Below, one piece after another: positions 25,828 through 35,730 of a stretch of 64,000 bases of DNA; the first letter of the stretch is position 1; every line of letters begins with the position of its first letter. The position numbers and the translations under genes were made by a program. The notes beneath the pieces are model-generated. The model ran no database searches. It was not told where the DNA came from and saw nothing but the letters and a program-made list of their open reading frames with translations. The stretch comes from Anabaena sp051781005 (GTDB lineage: Bacteria > Cyanobacteriota > Cyanobacteriia > Cyanobacteriales > Nostocaceae): positions 124,001 to 188,000 of the forward strand of contig NZ_JBPWOA010000020.1 in NCBI RefSeq assembly GCF_051781005.1, written 5' to 3'.

Positions 25828-28800
25828 TTACCAAGGATTTCCAACCATTGTGAATGCTGCCCAATAATAAGGATGGGAGAGGGATTCATTAGGTTGTTCA
25901 AAACTTTCCGTAGGTAAAGGTAAGCTACCAACTTGTTCCAAACCTTGTAACTGACCATTCTTTAAATAAATCTTCCCTGTTGCCATAGCTACTTGAGCTT
26001 CTCGGAGGGCTTCTGCACGAATGGGAGAAGTTTTCAAACTCTCGTAAAATTTTGCCATCAATGCAGCTGTCCCCGCGTCGTTAACAGCCCAAAGACTGGC
26101 AACACTAGTTTTGACACCTGCCAATACTGCTAAACCTGCAAACCCAATTTCTGCTTCTTTATTCCCCAAAGCACTTCTACAAGCACTCAGTACCAGCATT
26201 TCCACTGGGGGATTATTAAAGCCTAATTGCCTGATTTCGTTCAAACGTAATTTGTTTTCCCATAGTTGAATATAGGAATTATCCACAGCACCACCAATAA
26301 AATCAGCATGGGTGGCCATGTGAATAATGCCAAAAGGTTGATAACGACGGAGAGATTTCAGATTATCTAATGTGGCTTGTTCGTTCAACAATAATTTGCC
26401 AGGCCAGAGTTTATTCACTAATGTTGATAACTCTACGGGTACTGCGGGTAAAGGTTCTTGCCCTTGGGTACTCTGAGAAATCCCCATTGCTAAGACTTGG
26501 GATTGTTTGATGTCTGTATAGAGGGTATTGGTTAAGCTGAGGCTAGGCATTAAACCAATACTATAATTTTCGACCAAAAATCTTTGCCCATCATGAAGAG
26601 CAGCCATTGGGGTTGAACGTAAGCCGACATCTGGTAAAAAAACCAGGTTTTTGATGCCTTGAGTTTGTAAATCTGCCTGTATTGGTGCAATTATCCAACG
26701 ATAAAGTTGTTGAGCCGGTTGCAAATAAGTTTTGCGAGTGCGGAACTGTGGACTAGCGATTTGGTCACGAAATTCCTTAGAAATTTTGAGAACTTCAGCT
26801 TTTGTGACATCTGGAATACGTTTACGTATGGGGTTTCCCGTTCCGGTTACTACTATAACTTCTAGTTGGTCACTATCCTGATCAGTTATGATCTTCAACT
26901 CTTTATTAGAAGCTTTCCCTCTAGGTGAATCTGGGGAAATTTCTACAGGGACAAAACTGAGATAGATAAATGCAGGTTTGACACCTGTTGCTTTCTCAAT
27001 TTGGCGAGCAATATCACTGGCTTCATCTGTGCTTTTGACTCTAGGAGTGGGTATACCTAATTGACTAGTAAAGCTGTTTGTAAATTTATCTTCAGGAGTA
27101 GGATCAGAATTAAGAATTGGTTTATCAGGAGGGGTGTTTGTTTTTGGTGGGTTTTCTGGTGGTTTTTCACACTGGAAATTACAAGGTGGTAGTGTTGGGG
27201 TATCTGCTGGAGGAGTGATGTTAATTGTTACTGTAGCAGGTGTGGAGAATGAAACGCGATCGCTCGACTTAACTGTAAACGCATTAATAGAGCCAGTTGT
27301 ATCAGTTGGTGGGGTGTAGATTAGCGTATCACCTGAAGAGATGATATCTCCCGCAACTAAAACCGTATTACCTATTTTCAGAGTACCAGCCAGAATAGAA
27401 TCAATCTCTATAGTCGTGTTATCAGCATTGACATCACCCGTAACCGCATTAAATGTAAAACTTACCGACTGATTTGCTTCAACATTAAATGATATTGGTG
27501 AGGTTGCCGTTATCGTGGGAGGTGTGTTGACCGAAGTGATTGTAATCCCTGAGGGAGTTCCAGTTGCATCACCACCAGTAGGTAAAACAGGAAAGTTGCC
27601 TAAAGATATGTTTGCATCACCCGCATTCAGCGACCCTACTGTGCCATTAACACCAGCAGATCCGACAGTAAATGCTTCGTTGTCTGGACCACCGTCATGT
27701 TGAATTTTAATTGTCCCACCTGTATTGGCAATTGGTACTGTGCTAATAATATTCCCCTCCGGAGATAGGGTAGCCAGATTTCCACCTGTTGCGATGGTAT
27801 TACTGGAAGTGCCGACAGTTGCTGTTCCTAAAATCAAGCCATTGGTAAGGACTTCTACATTTCCACCTTGGACTGAGTTACCAACGGGTTCTAAGGTATC
27901 TGTTGTAGACTGAGTATTAATACTACTAAATTGAATAATGCTACTAGAAGAATTAGTAGTATTCAGGCTCACATTTCCACTCTTAATAATAGTTGTACCG
28001 TCTACAAAAGTTGCAATTGTTGAAGTATCAATTGCACCATTAACAGTGATGTTATCTCTGGCATTTAAACTAACTCCTCCACCAACTCCCGTAAAATTTC
28101 CTCCGCTGATTCTTGTCATGGAGGAATTAATACCATCCGTGGTGATACTACCTGTTGTACTTGTGATGTCAACACTACCACTGGTAGCGGTACTAGTTGT
28201 AGGATCTGTAATGCTAGTATTGATAGCTCCTACATCAACTGCACCATTAGCAGATAAAGTGACATTGCCCCCTAGAGAATTATTATTATTAGAAAAATTC
28301 TGGTTACTAAGGTAAGCGTCGAGATTGCCTAGTTGAATACTGCCACTGGTACTATTAACTTGAATATTACCTGCTTGAGCAACGTAACCCTGGCCAAAAG
28401 CAACAATGTCACCTGCAATAATATTGCCCACAGCAGATAAAGTGACATTACCACTACTTCCGAAACTTCCTGAGTTTAGCCTTGTATCAAAATTTCCCAG
28501 ATTTAGGCTTGCACCTGAAATACTAATATCTCCCCCAATAGTCCTGATTGTATTGGTGAGATTAGCAAAGTTGACCGCACCATTACTAGAAGTCAGGCTG
28601 AAGCTGCCGCTGTTACCTAAGTTTAATGTAGCTACACCAGCAGCGGTGGTTGCTCCAGGTGTATTACCTGTAATGGCATTAATGGTGATATCCCCTGTGG
28701 CTTGTAAATCAATATTTGCACCCGAACCTAAACTTGCCAAAGCCCCCCAAGAAATAGTGTTAGCTCCATTATCTGCATCTCCAGATGCGATCGCTCCAGT

Positions 28801-30918
28801 AAATGTGGTATCAAATGTACCTGAATTTAAAGGAGCATCAATAATGGTTAAAGTGGTGGGATCTAATAATAAAGTTCCTTTTGTGCCGTTAGGGGCTGTA
28901 GTATCTACTAGTCCGTTAAAGGTTAAATAATTTTTACCTGATACTTCTACAAAACCACCATTACCAGCATTTACACCGCCACGAGCGGTAATATTACCAA
29001 AGAATTTTGTACTATTATCAGCCCAAATAATTACTCTTCCCCCGTCACCATTCAAATTGCTATCGGCTGAAATAACTGAATTTGCATCAACATAAGTTTG
29101 CGTAGCATTGGGTACTGTTCCCTTACCTTGGAAATCTCCTCCGACTAGTACCTTACCACCGCCATTATTACCAGAGGCGTTGATGTTGGCACTTACTAAA
29201 CCTATTTGATCACCCAGGATATTTACTGTACCGCCAGTTGCACCAGATACATCAATATTTCCAGAAACGATCGCTGTACCAGGGGTGCTGGGTAGTTTAA
29301 CATCAGAACCTATAACTTGGACTGTACCATCAGAGTTAGCCGTTAAACCTGTGTTACCAACTGTGAGCAATTCAGGTAGAGAAGCAATTGATAAAGCTGG
29401 GCTATTCGGTTGATTTTGTCCAGAAAATGGTTGAATTTCCAAACTTAATAAATTTCCTGGCTGACTCAAACGCACCCAATTTCCAGGTACGGATGTGACT
29501 GTAATCTGTCCTCCTGGTGCTGTGAGTTGTCCTGTATTGGCAACTGTACCACCCAATAAGTTTAAACTTTGTCCTGTACCTACTACCAAATTACCCGCGT
29601 TGATAATTGCTCCTTGCTGACTCATGGTAAAGGCGAAGCCGTTGGGGTTTCCTACCAAAGTGCTGTAGTCATTATTCCCAAAAGCATTAAACCAACTATT
29701 ACCAAAACCGATACCATTGGCTGTTGTGGCTGTGAAAGCACCAGGGACATTTAAACTAGCGTTGCTGCCAAAAACAAAACCGGCGGGATTCATCAGGTAA
29801 AGGTTAGCATTACCTCCTGTTACTTGTATTAAACCGTTGATAATAGAAGCATTGCCACCTGTAATTCTACCCAGAATATTTTGCAGATTGGGGTTAGCGA
29901 GAAAGTTGGCTATTTGTCCCTGTGATAAGCCAAATTCTTGAAAGCTATGGAAGAGATTAGCGCCAGATGTTATCCCACCATTGATATTGATTGTGTTGCC
30001 ATTGGGGGTGACAATTGTTCCTGTATCTGCGTTGGGGACTATTTGGGCGTTGGCTAATCCTGTACTCATGGCTCCCACTAAAGGGATGATATAAGGGGTT
30101 AAACGCCAACATAAAGCTTTGATTGTTTTAGTGGCGCTGTTGACAAAATCTTGCCAGGGTTGTTTGCGTCGGAGTATAAAGCGATTTGTGGATAGTTCGA
30201 GATCAATTTGATATTTATCGCTGAGTCCCCGACGTTGGAGAGCTTGTGATATTGCTTTTTGGGAAGATAAGAGGGTTTGTTTTCGGCGTACTTGGGAGGT
30301 ATTATTTGAGTGTTGCCGATAGTAGTAAAGTGGTTTTTGTACACGCCCTACTTGGGTAATTTCTGAAAGTCGCAAGCAGAGATCATAGTCGTCAGCGTAA
30401 TTTGCGAAACCTTCGATGCCTTTAACTTGCTGATAAACTGAACGACGAATGAGGCGAAATTGAAAGGTCATGAAGTCTACTAACAGACGCTGTGGAGAGT
30501 AAGGAATTTGACAGCGATGACCGTAGTTGAGAAATTTTCCGTCTTTGTCTATGTCTATGTAGTCGGTGTAAACAAAGCCGATTTTGGGGTTGCGGTTGAG
30601 GATAGCGGCGGTTTCTGCTAGGGCTGTGGGGGCGAGGATGTCGTCACTGTCTACGTAACCAAGGTAGAGTCCGGTAGTTTGGGATATTGCTCTTTGTCGA
30701 GCCGTTGCTATTCCCAAATGAGGTGCAGCTATTACTCGCACTCGACTATCTTTTTGGGCATACTCACGAGCAACTGTCACTGATTTATCTGTGGAGCCAT
30801 CATCCCATACTAGTAATTCTAAGTCTTGCCATGTTTGTTCTAGGACACTAGCGATCGCACTCCCAAGGTAATACTCCCGGTTGTAATTGACGATGACAAT
30901 AGATATCTGTGGTGACAT
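25828..30918 (-). CDS. Glycosyltransferase-TPS exoprotein-CHAT protease fusion
   Basis: One 1696-codon frame joins three unrelated modules. Residues 1-230 are a family 2 glycosyltransferase (IVIVNYNREYYLGSAIASVL, DDGSTD 39-44, DSDD 90-93). Residues about 255-292 look like an exported protein's long signal peptide (basic, then YIIPLVGAMSTGLANAQ). Residues about 293-420 are a haemagglutinin-type TPS domain with NPNL (342-345) and NPAG (377-380). Gly/Asn-rich beta-helix follows, then a cadherin-like domain. The end is a CHAT caspase-like domain with likely catalytic His1537 (HMATHADF) and Cys1580 (VLSACRSALG). A TpsB transporter gene diverges from it. A cytoplasmic glycosyltransferase ahead of a secretion signal is odd; internal translation start, true fusion and assembly error are all possible. 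Confidence 0.85.
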   Translation of the reverse strand: MSPQISIVIVNYNREYYLGSAIASVLEQTWQDLELLVWDDGSTDKSVTVAREYAQKDSRVRVIAAPHLGIATARQRAISQTTGLYLGYVDSDDILAPTALAETAAILNRNPKIGFVYTDYIDIDKDGKFLNYGHRCQIPYSPQRLLVDFMTFQFRLIRRSVYQQVKGIEGFANYADDYDLCLRLSEITQVGRVQKPLYYYRQHSNNTSQVRRKQTLLSSQKAISQALQRRGLSDKYQIDLELSTNRFILRRKQPWQDFVNSATKTIKALCWRLTPYIIPLVGAMSTGLANAQIVPNADTGTIVTPNGNTININGGITSGANLFHSFQEFGLSQGQIANFLANPNLQNILGRITGGNASIINGLIQVTGGNANLYLMNPAGFVFGSNASLNVPGAFTATTANGIGFGNSWFNAFGNNDYSTLVGNPNGFAFTMSQQGAIINAGNLVVGTGQSLNLLGGTVANTGQLTAPGGQITVTSVPGNWVRLSQPGNLLSLEIQPFSGQNQPNSPALSIASLPELLTVGNTGLTANSDGTVQVIGSDVKLPSTPGTAIVSGNIDVSGATGGTVNILGDQIGLVSANINASGNNGGGKVLVGGDFQGKGTVPNATQTYVDANSVISADSNLNGDGGRVIIWADNSTKFFGNITARGGVNAGNGGFVEVSGKNYLTFNGLVDTTAPNGTKGTLLLDPTTLTIIDAPLNSGTFDTTFTGAIASGDADNGANTISWGALASLGSGANIDLQATGDITINAITGNTPGATTAAGVATLNLGNSGSFSLTSSNGAVNFANLTNTIRTIGGDISISGASLNLGNFDTRLNSGSFGSSGNVTLSAVGNIIAGDIVAFGQGYVAQAGNIQVNSTSGSIQLGNLDAYLSNQNFSNNNNSLGGNVTLSANGAVDVGAINTSITDPTTSTATSGSVDITSTTGSITTDGINSSMTRISGGNFTGVGGGVSLNARDNITVNGAIDTSTIATFVDGTTIIKSGNVSLNTTNSSSSIIQFSSINTQSTTDTLEPVGNSVQGGNVEVLTNGLILGTATVGTSSNTIATGGNLATLSPEGNIISTVPIANTGGTIKIQHDGGPDNEAFTVGSAGVNGTVGSLNAGDANISLGNFPVLPTGGDATGTPSGITITSVNTPPTITATSPISFNVEANQSVSFTFNAVTGDVNADNTTIEIDSILAGTLKIGNTVLVAGDIISSGDTLIYTPPTDTTGSINAFTVKSSDRVSFSTPATVTINITPPADTPTLPPCNFQCEKPPENPPKTNTPPDKPILNSDPTPEDKFTNSFTSQLGIPTPRVKSTDEASDIARQIEKATGVKPAFIYLSFVPVEISPDSPRGKASNKELKIITDQDSDQLEVIVVTGTGNPIRKRIPDVTKAEVLKISKEFRDQIASPQFRTRKTYLQPAQQLYRWIIAPIQADLQTQGIKNLVFLPDVGLRSTPMAALHDGQRFLVENYSIGLMPSLSLTNTLYTDIKQSQVLAMGISQSTQGQEPLPAVPVELSTLVNKLWPGKLLLNEQATLDNLKSLRRYQPFGIIHMATHADFIGGAVDNSYIQLWENKLRLNEIRQLGFNNPPVEMLVLSACRSALGNKEAEIGFAGLAVLAGVKTSVASLWAVNDAGTAALMAKFYESLKTSPIRAEALREAQVAMATGKIYLKNGQLQGLEQVGSLPLPTESFEQPNESLSHPYYWAAFTMVGNPW

Positions 30919-31149
30919 CGAAGTACTCCGAACTTTTTGCTCTTATCAGAATATAATGCTAGAAATATCACTTAGGTACAATCGTAGCTAAATATTTTTT
31001 ATTTACAAATTTTCTTAATCTTTGAATGTCACAGGAATAACAAATGTATGATATTCAATCGGTGAACAGTCAACATTGTACCGTAAAGATGGTAATAACT
31101 GATAACTGTGAATTAATAACTGCTAAATAAAGCATCCTAAGGAAGTGAA
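30919..31149. promoter_or_regulatory. Divergent promoter region of the two-partner secretion locus
   Basis: A 231-bp A/T-rich spacer between the start of the exoprotein gene (minus) and the start of its transporter (plus). Both promoters must lie here. A candidate Shine-Dalgarno (AAGGAAG) sits 6 nt before the transporter ATG. No operator was recognised. Confidence 0.5.
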
Positions 31150-32952
31150 ATGAGAAAAGAAACAAAAACTGGTGTGAAAAACGCAGCTAAAAAACAGCCA
31201 GGCATTGTATATTTTTTTCATCAATTAGTCGTTCTGCGGAGTCATCAAAGCATCCGGTTTCAATGCACTTTGCTAATTCTGAATATAATCTCGATTGTAG
31301 CCATTAATGGTATAAAGGCTACGGCTAGTGATGGTAAGGTTTTTAACCCAGACTCCTATTTGGATCTTGATCATTCCCAATCTGTAATAGTACAGACACC
31401 AGATGCTCTGCCTCCTGAATCAGCACCACCAGCAGATACGGAGCGTATTTATATACGCCAAATTAAGGTTATCGGTAGCACGGTTTTCAGTGAAAATGAA
31501 TTGAATGCGGTTGTACAGCCGTTTACCGACAAAGAATTAACTCAAGAAGATATCAGAAAAGCAGCAGATGCCGTTACCCAACTTTACTTAAATAAAAATT
31601 ATCTTAATTCCAGAGCTATTCCAGTTACCCAGCAACCCAATACAACAGATGGTATTGTCGTAATTCAGGTAATTGAAGGACGTTTAGCAGATATTGAAAT
31701 TACAGGAACAAAGCGGTTAAATCCTGCTTATATTCGGAATCGAATTCAACTGGGTGCTGGTGTTCCTTTGAATGCTATTAAACTAGAAGAACAATTAAGA
31801 TTACTACGAATTGATCCACTATTTGATAATGTGGAAGCTAGTCTACGTCCATCCGGTCAAGTTGGTCAAAGTCTGCTTCTAGTCAGAGTTCAAGAAGCTA
31901 AATCTTTTGAGTTTGGTTTGAGTGCAGATAACTATTCACCTCCTAGTGTTGGTTCAGAAAGATTAGGAATTCAACTACGAGAGCGAAATTTAACTGGGAT
32001 AGGAGATGAATTAGCTGGTTCTTATTATCGCTCAGTCACAGGTGGTGCTGATAGCTTTGATTTTAGTTATCAAATTCCTGTTAATGCCATGAATGGGAAA
32101 GTACAATTGAGAGTTGCCCCCAGCAGAAGTGAAATTACAGAACCACCATTTAAAGATTTAGGGATTAGAGCCGAACAAGATGTATATGAAATCAATTATC
32201 GTCAACCTTTAGTCAGAACTCCCAGAGAAGAGTTTGCTTTGTCTTTAGGATTTACCTATCAAGATGGTCAAACTTTTCTGTTTGATCAACTCCCCACACC
32301 TTTTGGTATTGGTCCTGATGAAAATGGGGTAAGTCGTACCAGTGTAATTAAATTTGCCCAAGATTATACAAAAAGAGATCAGCAAGGTGCTTGGTCAGTG
32401 CGATCGCAATTTAATTTTGGCACAGGCTTATTTGATGCTACAACAAACAATTCTCCCACGCCTGATGGTCGCTTTTTCAGTTGGTTAGGTCAACTAGAAC
32501 GAGTGCAAAAACTCAGCGAAAATCACTTATTAATTGTGCAAGGAGAATTACAACTTACACCAGATAGTTTGTTACCTTCTCAACAATTTGTGATTGGTGG
32601 TGGTCAATCTGTACGCGGATATCGACAAAATGCTCGTTCTGGAGATAATGGATTTCGGGTAGCAATAGAAGATAGGGTAACTGTGCAACGTAATGCTTCG
32701 GGATTACCCATAATTCAGGTGATTCCCTTTACTAATTTGGGAGCAGTTTGGAATAAATCTGATAATCCCAACAATCTACCCAATCAAACATTCTTAGCCA
32801 GTGCAGGTTTAGGATTATTGTGGAATCAAGCTTTGGGAATTGAAAATTTAATCATGCGACTTGATTATGGTATACCCTTCATTAATTTAGATGACCGGGG
32901 TAATAATGCTCAAGATGATGGTTTCTATTTTAGTGTCCGTTATCAACCGTAG
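31150..32952 (+). CDS. TpsB-type outer-membrane transporter (ShlB/FhaC family)
   Basis: A 600-residue two-partner secretion pore. After a long N-terminal signal region (hydrophobic TLLILNIISIVAINGI) and a Pro-rich linker comes a POTRA domain (IYIRQIKVIGSTVFSENELN, then VIEGRLADIEITGTKRL) and a second POTRA-like stretch. The C-terminal 16-strand barrel includes the conserved VRGYRQNARSGDNGF loop motif and ends in aromatic YFSVRYQP. It should export the TPS-domain protein encoded divergently at 25828-30918. The pairing rests on adjacency and family knowledge. Confidence 0.9.
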   Translation: MRKETKTGVKNAAKKQPGIVYFFHQLVVLRSHQSIRFQCTLLILNIISIVAINGIKATASDGKVFNPDSYLDLDHSQSVIVQTPDALPPESAPPADTERIYIRQIKVIGSTVFSENELNAVVQPFTDKELTQEDIRKAADAVTQLYLNKNYLNSRAIPVTQQPNTTDGIVVIQVIEGRLADIEITGTKRLNPAYIRNRIQLGAGVPLNAIKLEEQLRLLRIDPLFDNVEASLRPSGQVGQSLLLVRVQEAKSFEFGLSADNYSPPSVGSERLGIQLRERNLTGIGDELAGSYYRSVTGGADSFDFSYQIPVNAMNGKVQLRVAPSRSEITEPPFKDLGIRAEQDVYEINYRQPLVRTPREEFALSLGFTYQDGQTFLFDQLPTPFGIGPDENGVSRTSVIKFAQDYTKRDQQGAWSVRSQFNFGTGLFDATTNNSPTPDGRFFSWLGQLERVQKLSENHLLIVQGELQLTPDSLLPSQQFVIGGGQSVRGYRQNARSGDNGFRVAIEDRVTVQRNASGLPIIQVIPFTNLGAVWNKSDNPNNLPNQTFLASAGLGLLWNQALGIENLIMRLDYGIPFINLDDRGNNAQDDGFYFSVRYQP

Positions 32953-32965
32953 AAAGGTAAGAATT

Positions 32966-33024
32966 TAGGAGTCAGGAGTCAGGAGTCAGGAGTTAGGAGT
33001 TAGGAGTTAGGAGTTAGGAGTTAG
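32966..33024. repeat. AGGAGTC/AGGAGTT tandem heptamers
   Basis: About eight head-to-tail heptamers follow the tpsB stop codon by 14 nt. Confidence 0.85.
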
Positions 33025-33181
33025 AAAGAAGGAAGGAAGGATATTTTTCTCTTCTGTTCCCTGCTACAGCACTTTGCTCAACTATTTGGTACAAAACGAA
33101 ATCCTATAACCCTTGTGCTATAAACCTTTTGGATATTTAGGTGTGGTAATTTAAAAAGAAAAGTGCTGTATATCAAATATT

Positions 33182-33320
33182 CTGTATCCTGAATCCTTAC
33201 TATTTGGAGATGGAGAAAAAGCAACACTACGAGATATAGAAAATTGGTCTTTACCAAATGTAGACTTAGTAGTTTTAAGTGCTTGTCAAACAGGTTTAGG
33301 TGAAAAATTTTTAAGCAACG
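33182..33320 (+). pseudogene. Fragment of a second CHAT domain
   Basis: An open stretch encodes YPESLLFGDGEKATLRDIEN then LPNVDLVVLSACQTGLGEK. This is the strand and catalytic-Cys motif of a CHAT protease (VLSACxTGLG). The His-bearing half and everything after GLGEKF are missing. It runs out into the common repeat TCTGTGCCTCTGCGTGAG. It is probably what remains of another exoprotein gene that once lay next to tpsB, on the strand opposite to the intact one. Confidence 0.75.
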
Positions 33321-33390
33321 ATTCTCTCTCTCTGTGCCTCTGCGTGAGAAATTAATTAAATTGGGGCGGAAATACCGCCCACAGCAGCTT

Positions 33391-35496
33391 TTACACAGCA
33401 GGCAATAAACCATTATGCTTTAGCAGCGCAGTAGTACTGGGTTCCCTACCCCGGAAAGCTTGAAAAACTTCCATCGGGTGCTTACTACCACCTAGTGCTA
33501 ACACTGTATCCCGGTAGCGTCTACCAGTATCATGTATTGCTTGTTCATCTCCTAAACCAGCTTCTTCAAAAGCAGCAAAAGCATCAGCGCTGAGAACTTC
33601 CGCCCATTTATAGCTATAGTAACCTGCTGCATAACCACCTTCAAAAATGTGACCGAATGCACATAAAAACCCATCTTCGGGTAATGGTGGTAAAACGGTA
33701 GTGGTTTTAGCAATGCGTTGACGTACATCTACGGGAGTTTCTTTCCCTCCAGGACGATAACGGTAGTGTAGTTCCAAATCAACGCTGCTGAGGTGAATTT
33801 GCCGCAACATCGCCGAACCACTCATGTAATTACGTGCTGCTAACAGCTTTTGGTAATAATGCTCTGGTAGTGGTTCACCGGTTTCGTAGTGTTTAGCCAT
33901 ACCAAATAAAGTGGGGCGATCATAACACCAGTTTTCCATGAATTGGCTAGGTAATTCCACTGCATCCCATTCTACATTATTAATACCTGCGGCTCCGGTA
34001 TAATCAACTTTGGTGAGCATATGATGCAAACCATGTCCAAACTCGTGGAACAATGTTTCGACTTCATCAAAAGTCATTAAACTGGGCTTGTCATCAACTG
34101 GGGGAGTTTGGTTGCAAATCAAATAAGCTACAGGTAAACGGATGCTAGTGATACCATTTTCTTTGATTTTGCGGCGATGAATACAAACATCCATCCAAGC
34201 ACCACCGCGTTTTTCAGCAGGACGACTGTATGGGTCTAGATAAAAGTAAGCGATCGCATTACCATGTTTATCAGATATTTGGAAATAACGTACATCCTCA
34301 TGCCAAACTGGGGCTTGACCATCAGCGGGAGTCACCGTTACACCAAACAACCGCTTCACTAGTCCAAATAACCCATCTAGCACCTGCGGCAGGGGAAAAT
34401 AGGGATGCAACTCTTCCGCTGTAAAGGCAAATTTCTCTTCCTGTTGACGTTCTGCCCAAAAGCTGATGTCCCAATGTTGCAAATTATCAGCTTCTGCTGC
34501 TCCCTTAGCTTTAGCAAATACTTTTAGTGCTTCTAAATCTTTAACAGCAGCATCATAACTCGCTTGACGTAGTTCTTCTAACAGCTTTTCTACCGCTTGG
34601 ACATTCTTCGCCATCTTACTAGCTAAACTCAGTTCGGCAAAATTCTCAAAGCCAATTAACTGAGCAAGTTCTTGCCGCAACTCTAAAATAATGTCAATTA
34701 AAGGGTTGTTATCCAATTCCCCAACAGTCGCACGGGTAATATATGCCTTGTACAGCTTTTCGCGCAAATCCCGCCGGGTGCTGTGTTGCATAAAAGGGAA
34801 ATAGCTGGGAAAATCCAACGTAATGTGCCAAGGGCCATGTTCTGGAGTGGCATTTTCTTCCCCTGCCGCACGAGCAGCTTGAGCAGCGAGACTGAGTAAA
34901 CTACTCGGTAAACCCTCTATTTCCGCTTTGGTTGTTAAGCTTAAGCTAAAAGCTGTAGTCGCATCCAAAAGATGGTTAGAAAACTTAGTAGCCAGTTCTG
35001 CTAACTGCATCTGAATAGCGTTGAAACGCTCTCTGGCTTCTCCTTCTAGTCCCACACCAGATAACTTGGCATCTCGAATCGCGGCTTCAACAATGCGCTG
35101 CTGGGCTGATTCTAAAGTTACCCAGGTACGACTAGCGCGGAGGGCTTTAAAAGCATTATAGATAGGCTTACTTTGACCAAGAGTGTTCATAAACTGCACT
35201 ACTTGCGGCTGAACCTTTTCATAGGCTATGCGTAATTCTGGGCTATTTTGGACAGCCATTAAATGGTTCAGTATCCCCCAACTCCAGTGTAGCCTTTCTG
35301 TCAACCGCTCTAGAGGTTCTACCAAACCGCTCCAGGTAGGTTCTACATTAGCTTCTAAAATATCTAGCTGCTGCTTCAGGTCTGCTAACAGATGCCTGAA
35401 GGCTGGTTCTACTTGATCCGGTGTAATCTCTGCAAACGGAGGTAAACCACAGCCTTGAACGAGGGGACTTTGAGAAATAGTAGCAGTTGCACTCAT
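33391..35496 (-). CDS. prlC: M3-family metallopeptidase (oligopeptidase A type)
   Basis: A 701-residue zinc oligopeptidase. The HExxH motif is at about residue 480 (TLFHEFGHGLHHML), followed by the third zinc ligand region AVELPSQFMENWCYD. The C-terminal substrate-binding segment (FGHIFEGGYAAGYYSYKWAE) is typical of oligopeptidase A/PrlC. It degrades peptides, including cleaved signal and transit peptides, in the cytosol. The length is normal for the family. It is transcribed alone. The CHAT fragment and repeats lie beyond its 3' end. Confidence 0.92.
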   Translation of the reverse strand: MSATATISQSPLVQGCGLPPFAEITPDQVEPAFRHLLADLKQQLDILEANVEPTWSGLVEPLERLTERLHWSWGILNHLMAVQNSPELRIAYEKVQPQVVQFMNTLGQSKPIYNAFKALRASRTWVTLESAQQRIVEAAIRDAKLSGVGLEGEARERFNAIQMQLAELATKFSNHLLDATTAFSLSLTTKAEIEGLPSSLLSLAAQAARAAGEENATPEHGPWHITLDFPSYFPFMQHSTRRDLREKLYKAYITRATVGELDNNPLIDIILELRQELAQLIGFENFAELSLASKMAKNVQAVEKLLEELRQASYDAAVKDLEALKVFAKAKGAAEADNLQHWDISFWAERQQEEKFAFTAEELHPYFPLPQVLDGLFGLVKRLFGVTVTPADGQAPVWHEDVRYFQISDKHGNAIAYFYLDPYSRPAEKRGGAWMDVCIHRRKIKENGITSIRLPVAYLICNQTPPVDDKPSLMTFDEVETLFHEFGHGLHHMLTKVDYTGAAGINNVEWDAVELPSQFMENWCYDRPTLFGMAKHYETGEPLPEHYYQKLLAARNYMSGSAMLRQIHLSSVDLELHYRYRPGGKETPVDVRQRIAKTTTVLPPLPEDGFLCAFGHIFEGGYAAGYYSYKWAEVLSADAFAAFEEAGLGDEQAIHDTGRRYRDTVLALGGSKHPMEVFQAFRGREPSTTALLKHNGLLPAV

Positions 35497-35730
35497 GGTT
35501 TTAGGTTAGTAGCCGATAAATAGGGAAAACAATGATTTTTATTTATATAACTAATAATGTACCTTCACTACACAATTTAGGCTTGCTAGAATGGCACTCT
35601 TCTAAATTTATGAAAATCTACCGGAAAGCAGAAGCCAAATTTTTGCAGTAACCAGTATCATGCGGCTGTCGTTTTTGGAGATTTTGTGGGGATAATTAAG
35701 CATGATGAGTGTTTTAGTATTTACAACTTC

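Noticed and set aside
27134..28930. A series of plus-strand ORFs opposite the exoprotein gene
   Set aside because: They are Pro/Val-rich shadows of the repetitive beta-helix coding strand and have no start signals or motifs.
33078..33413. 111-codon minus-strand ORF after tpsB
   Set aside because: It runs antisense to the CHAT fragment and into repeats; the plus-strand CHAT similarity explains the region better.
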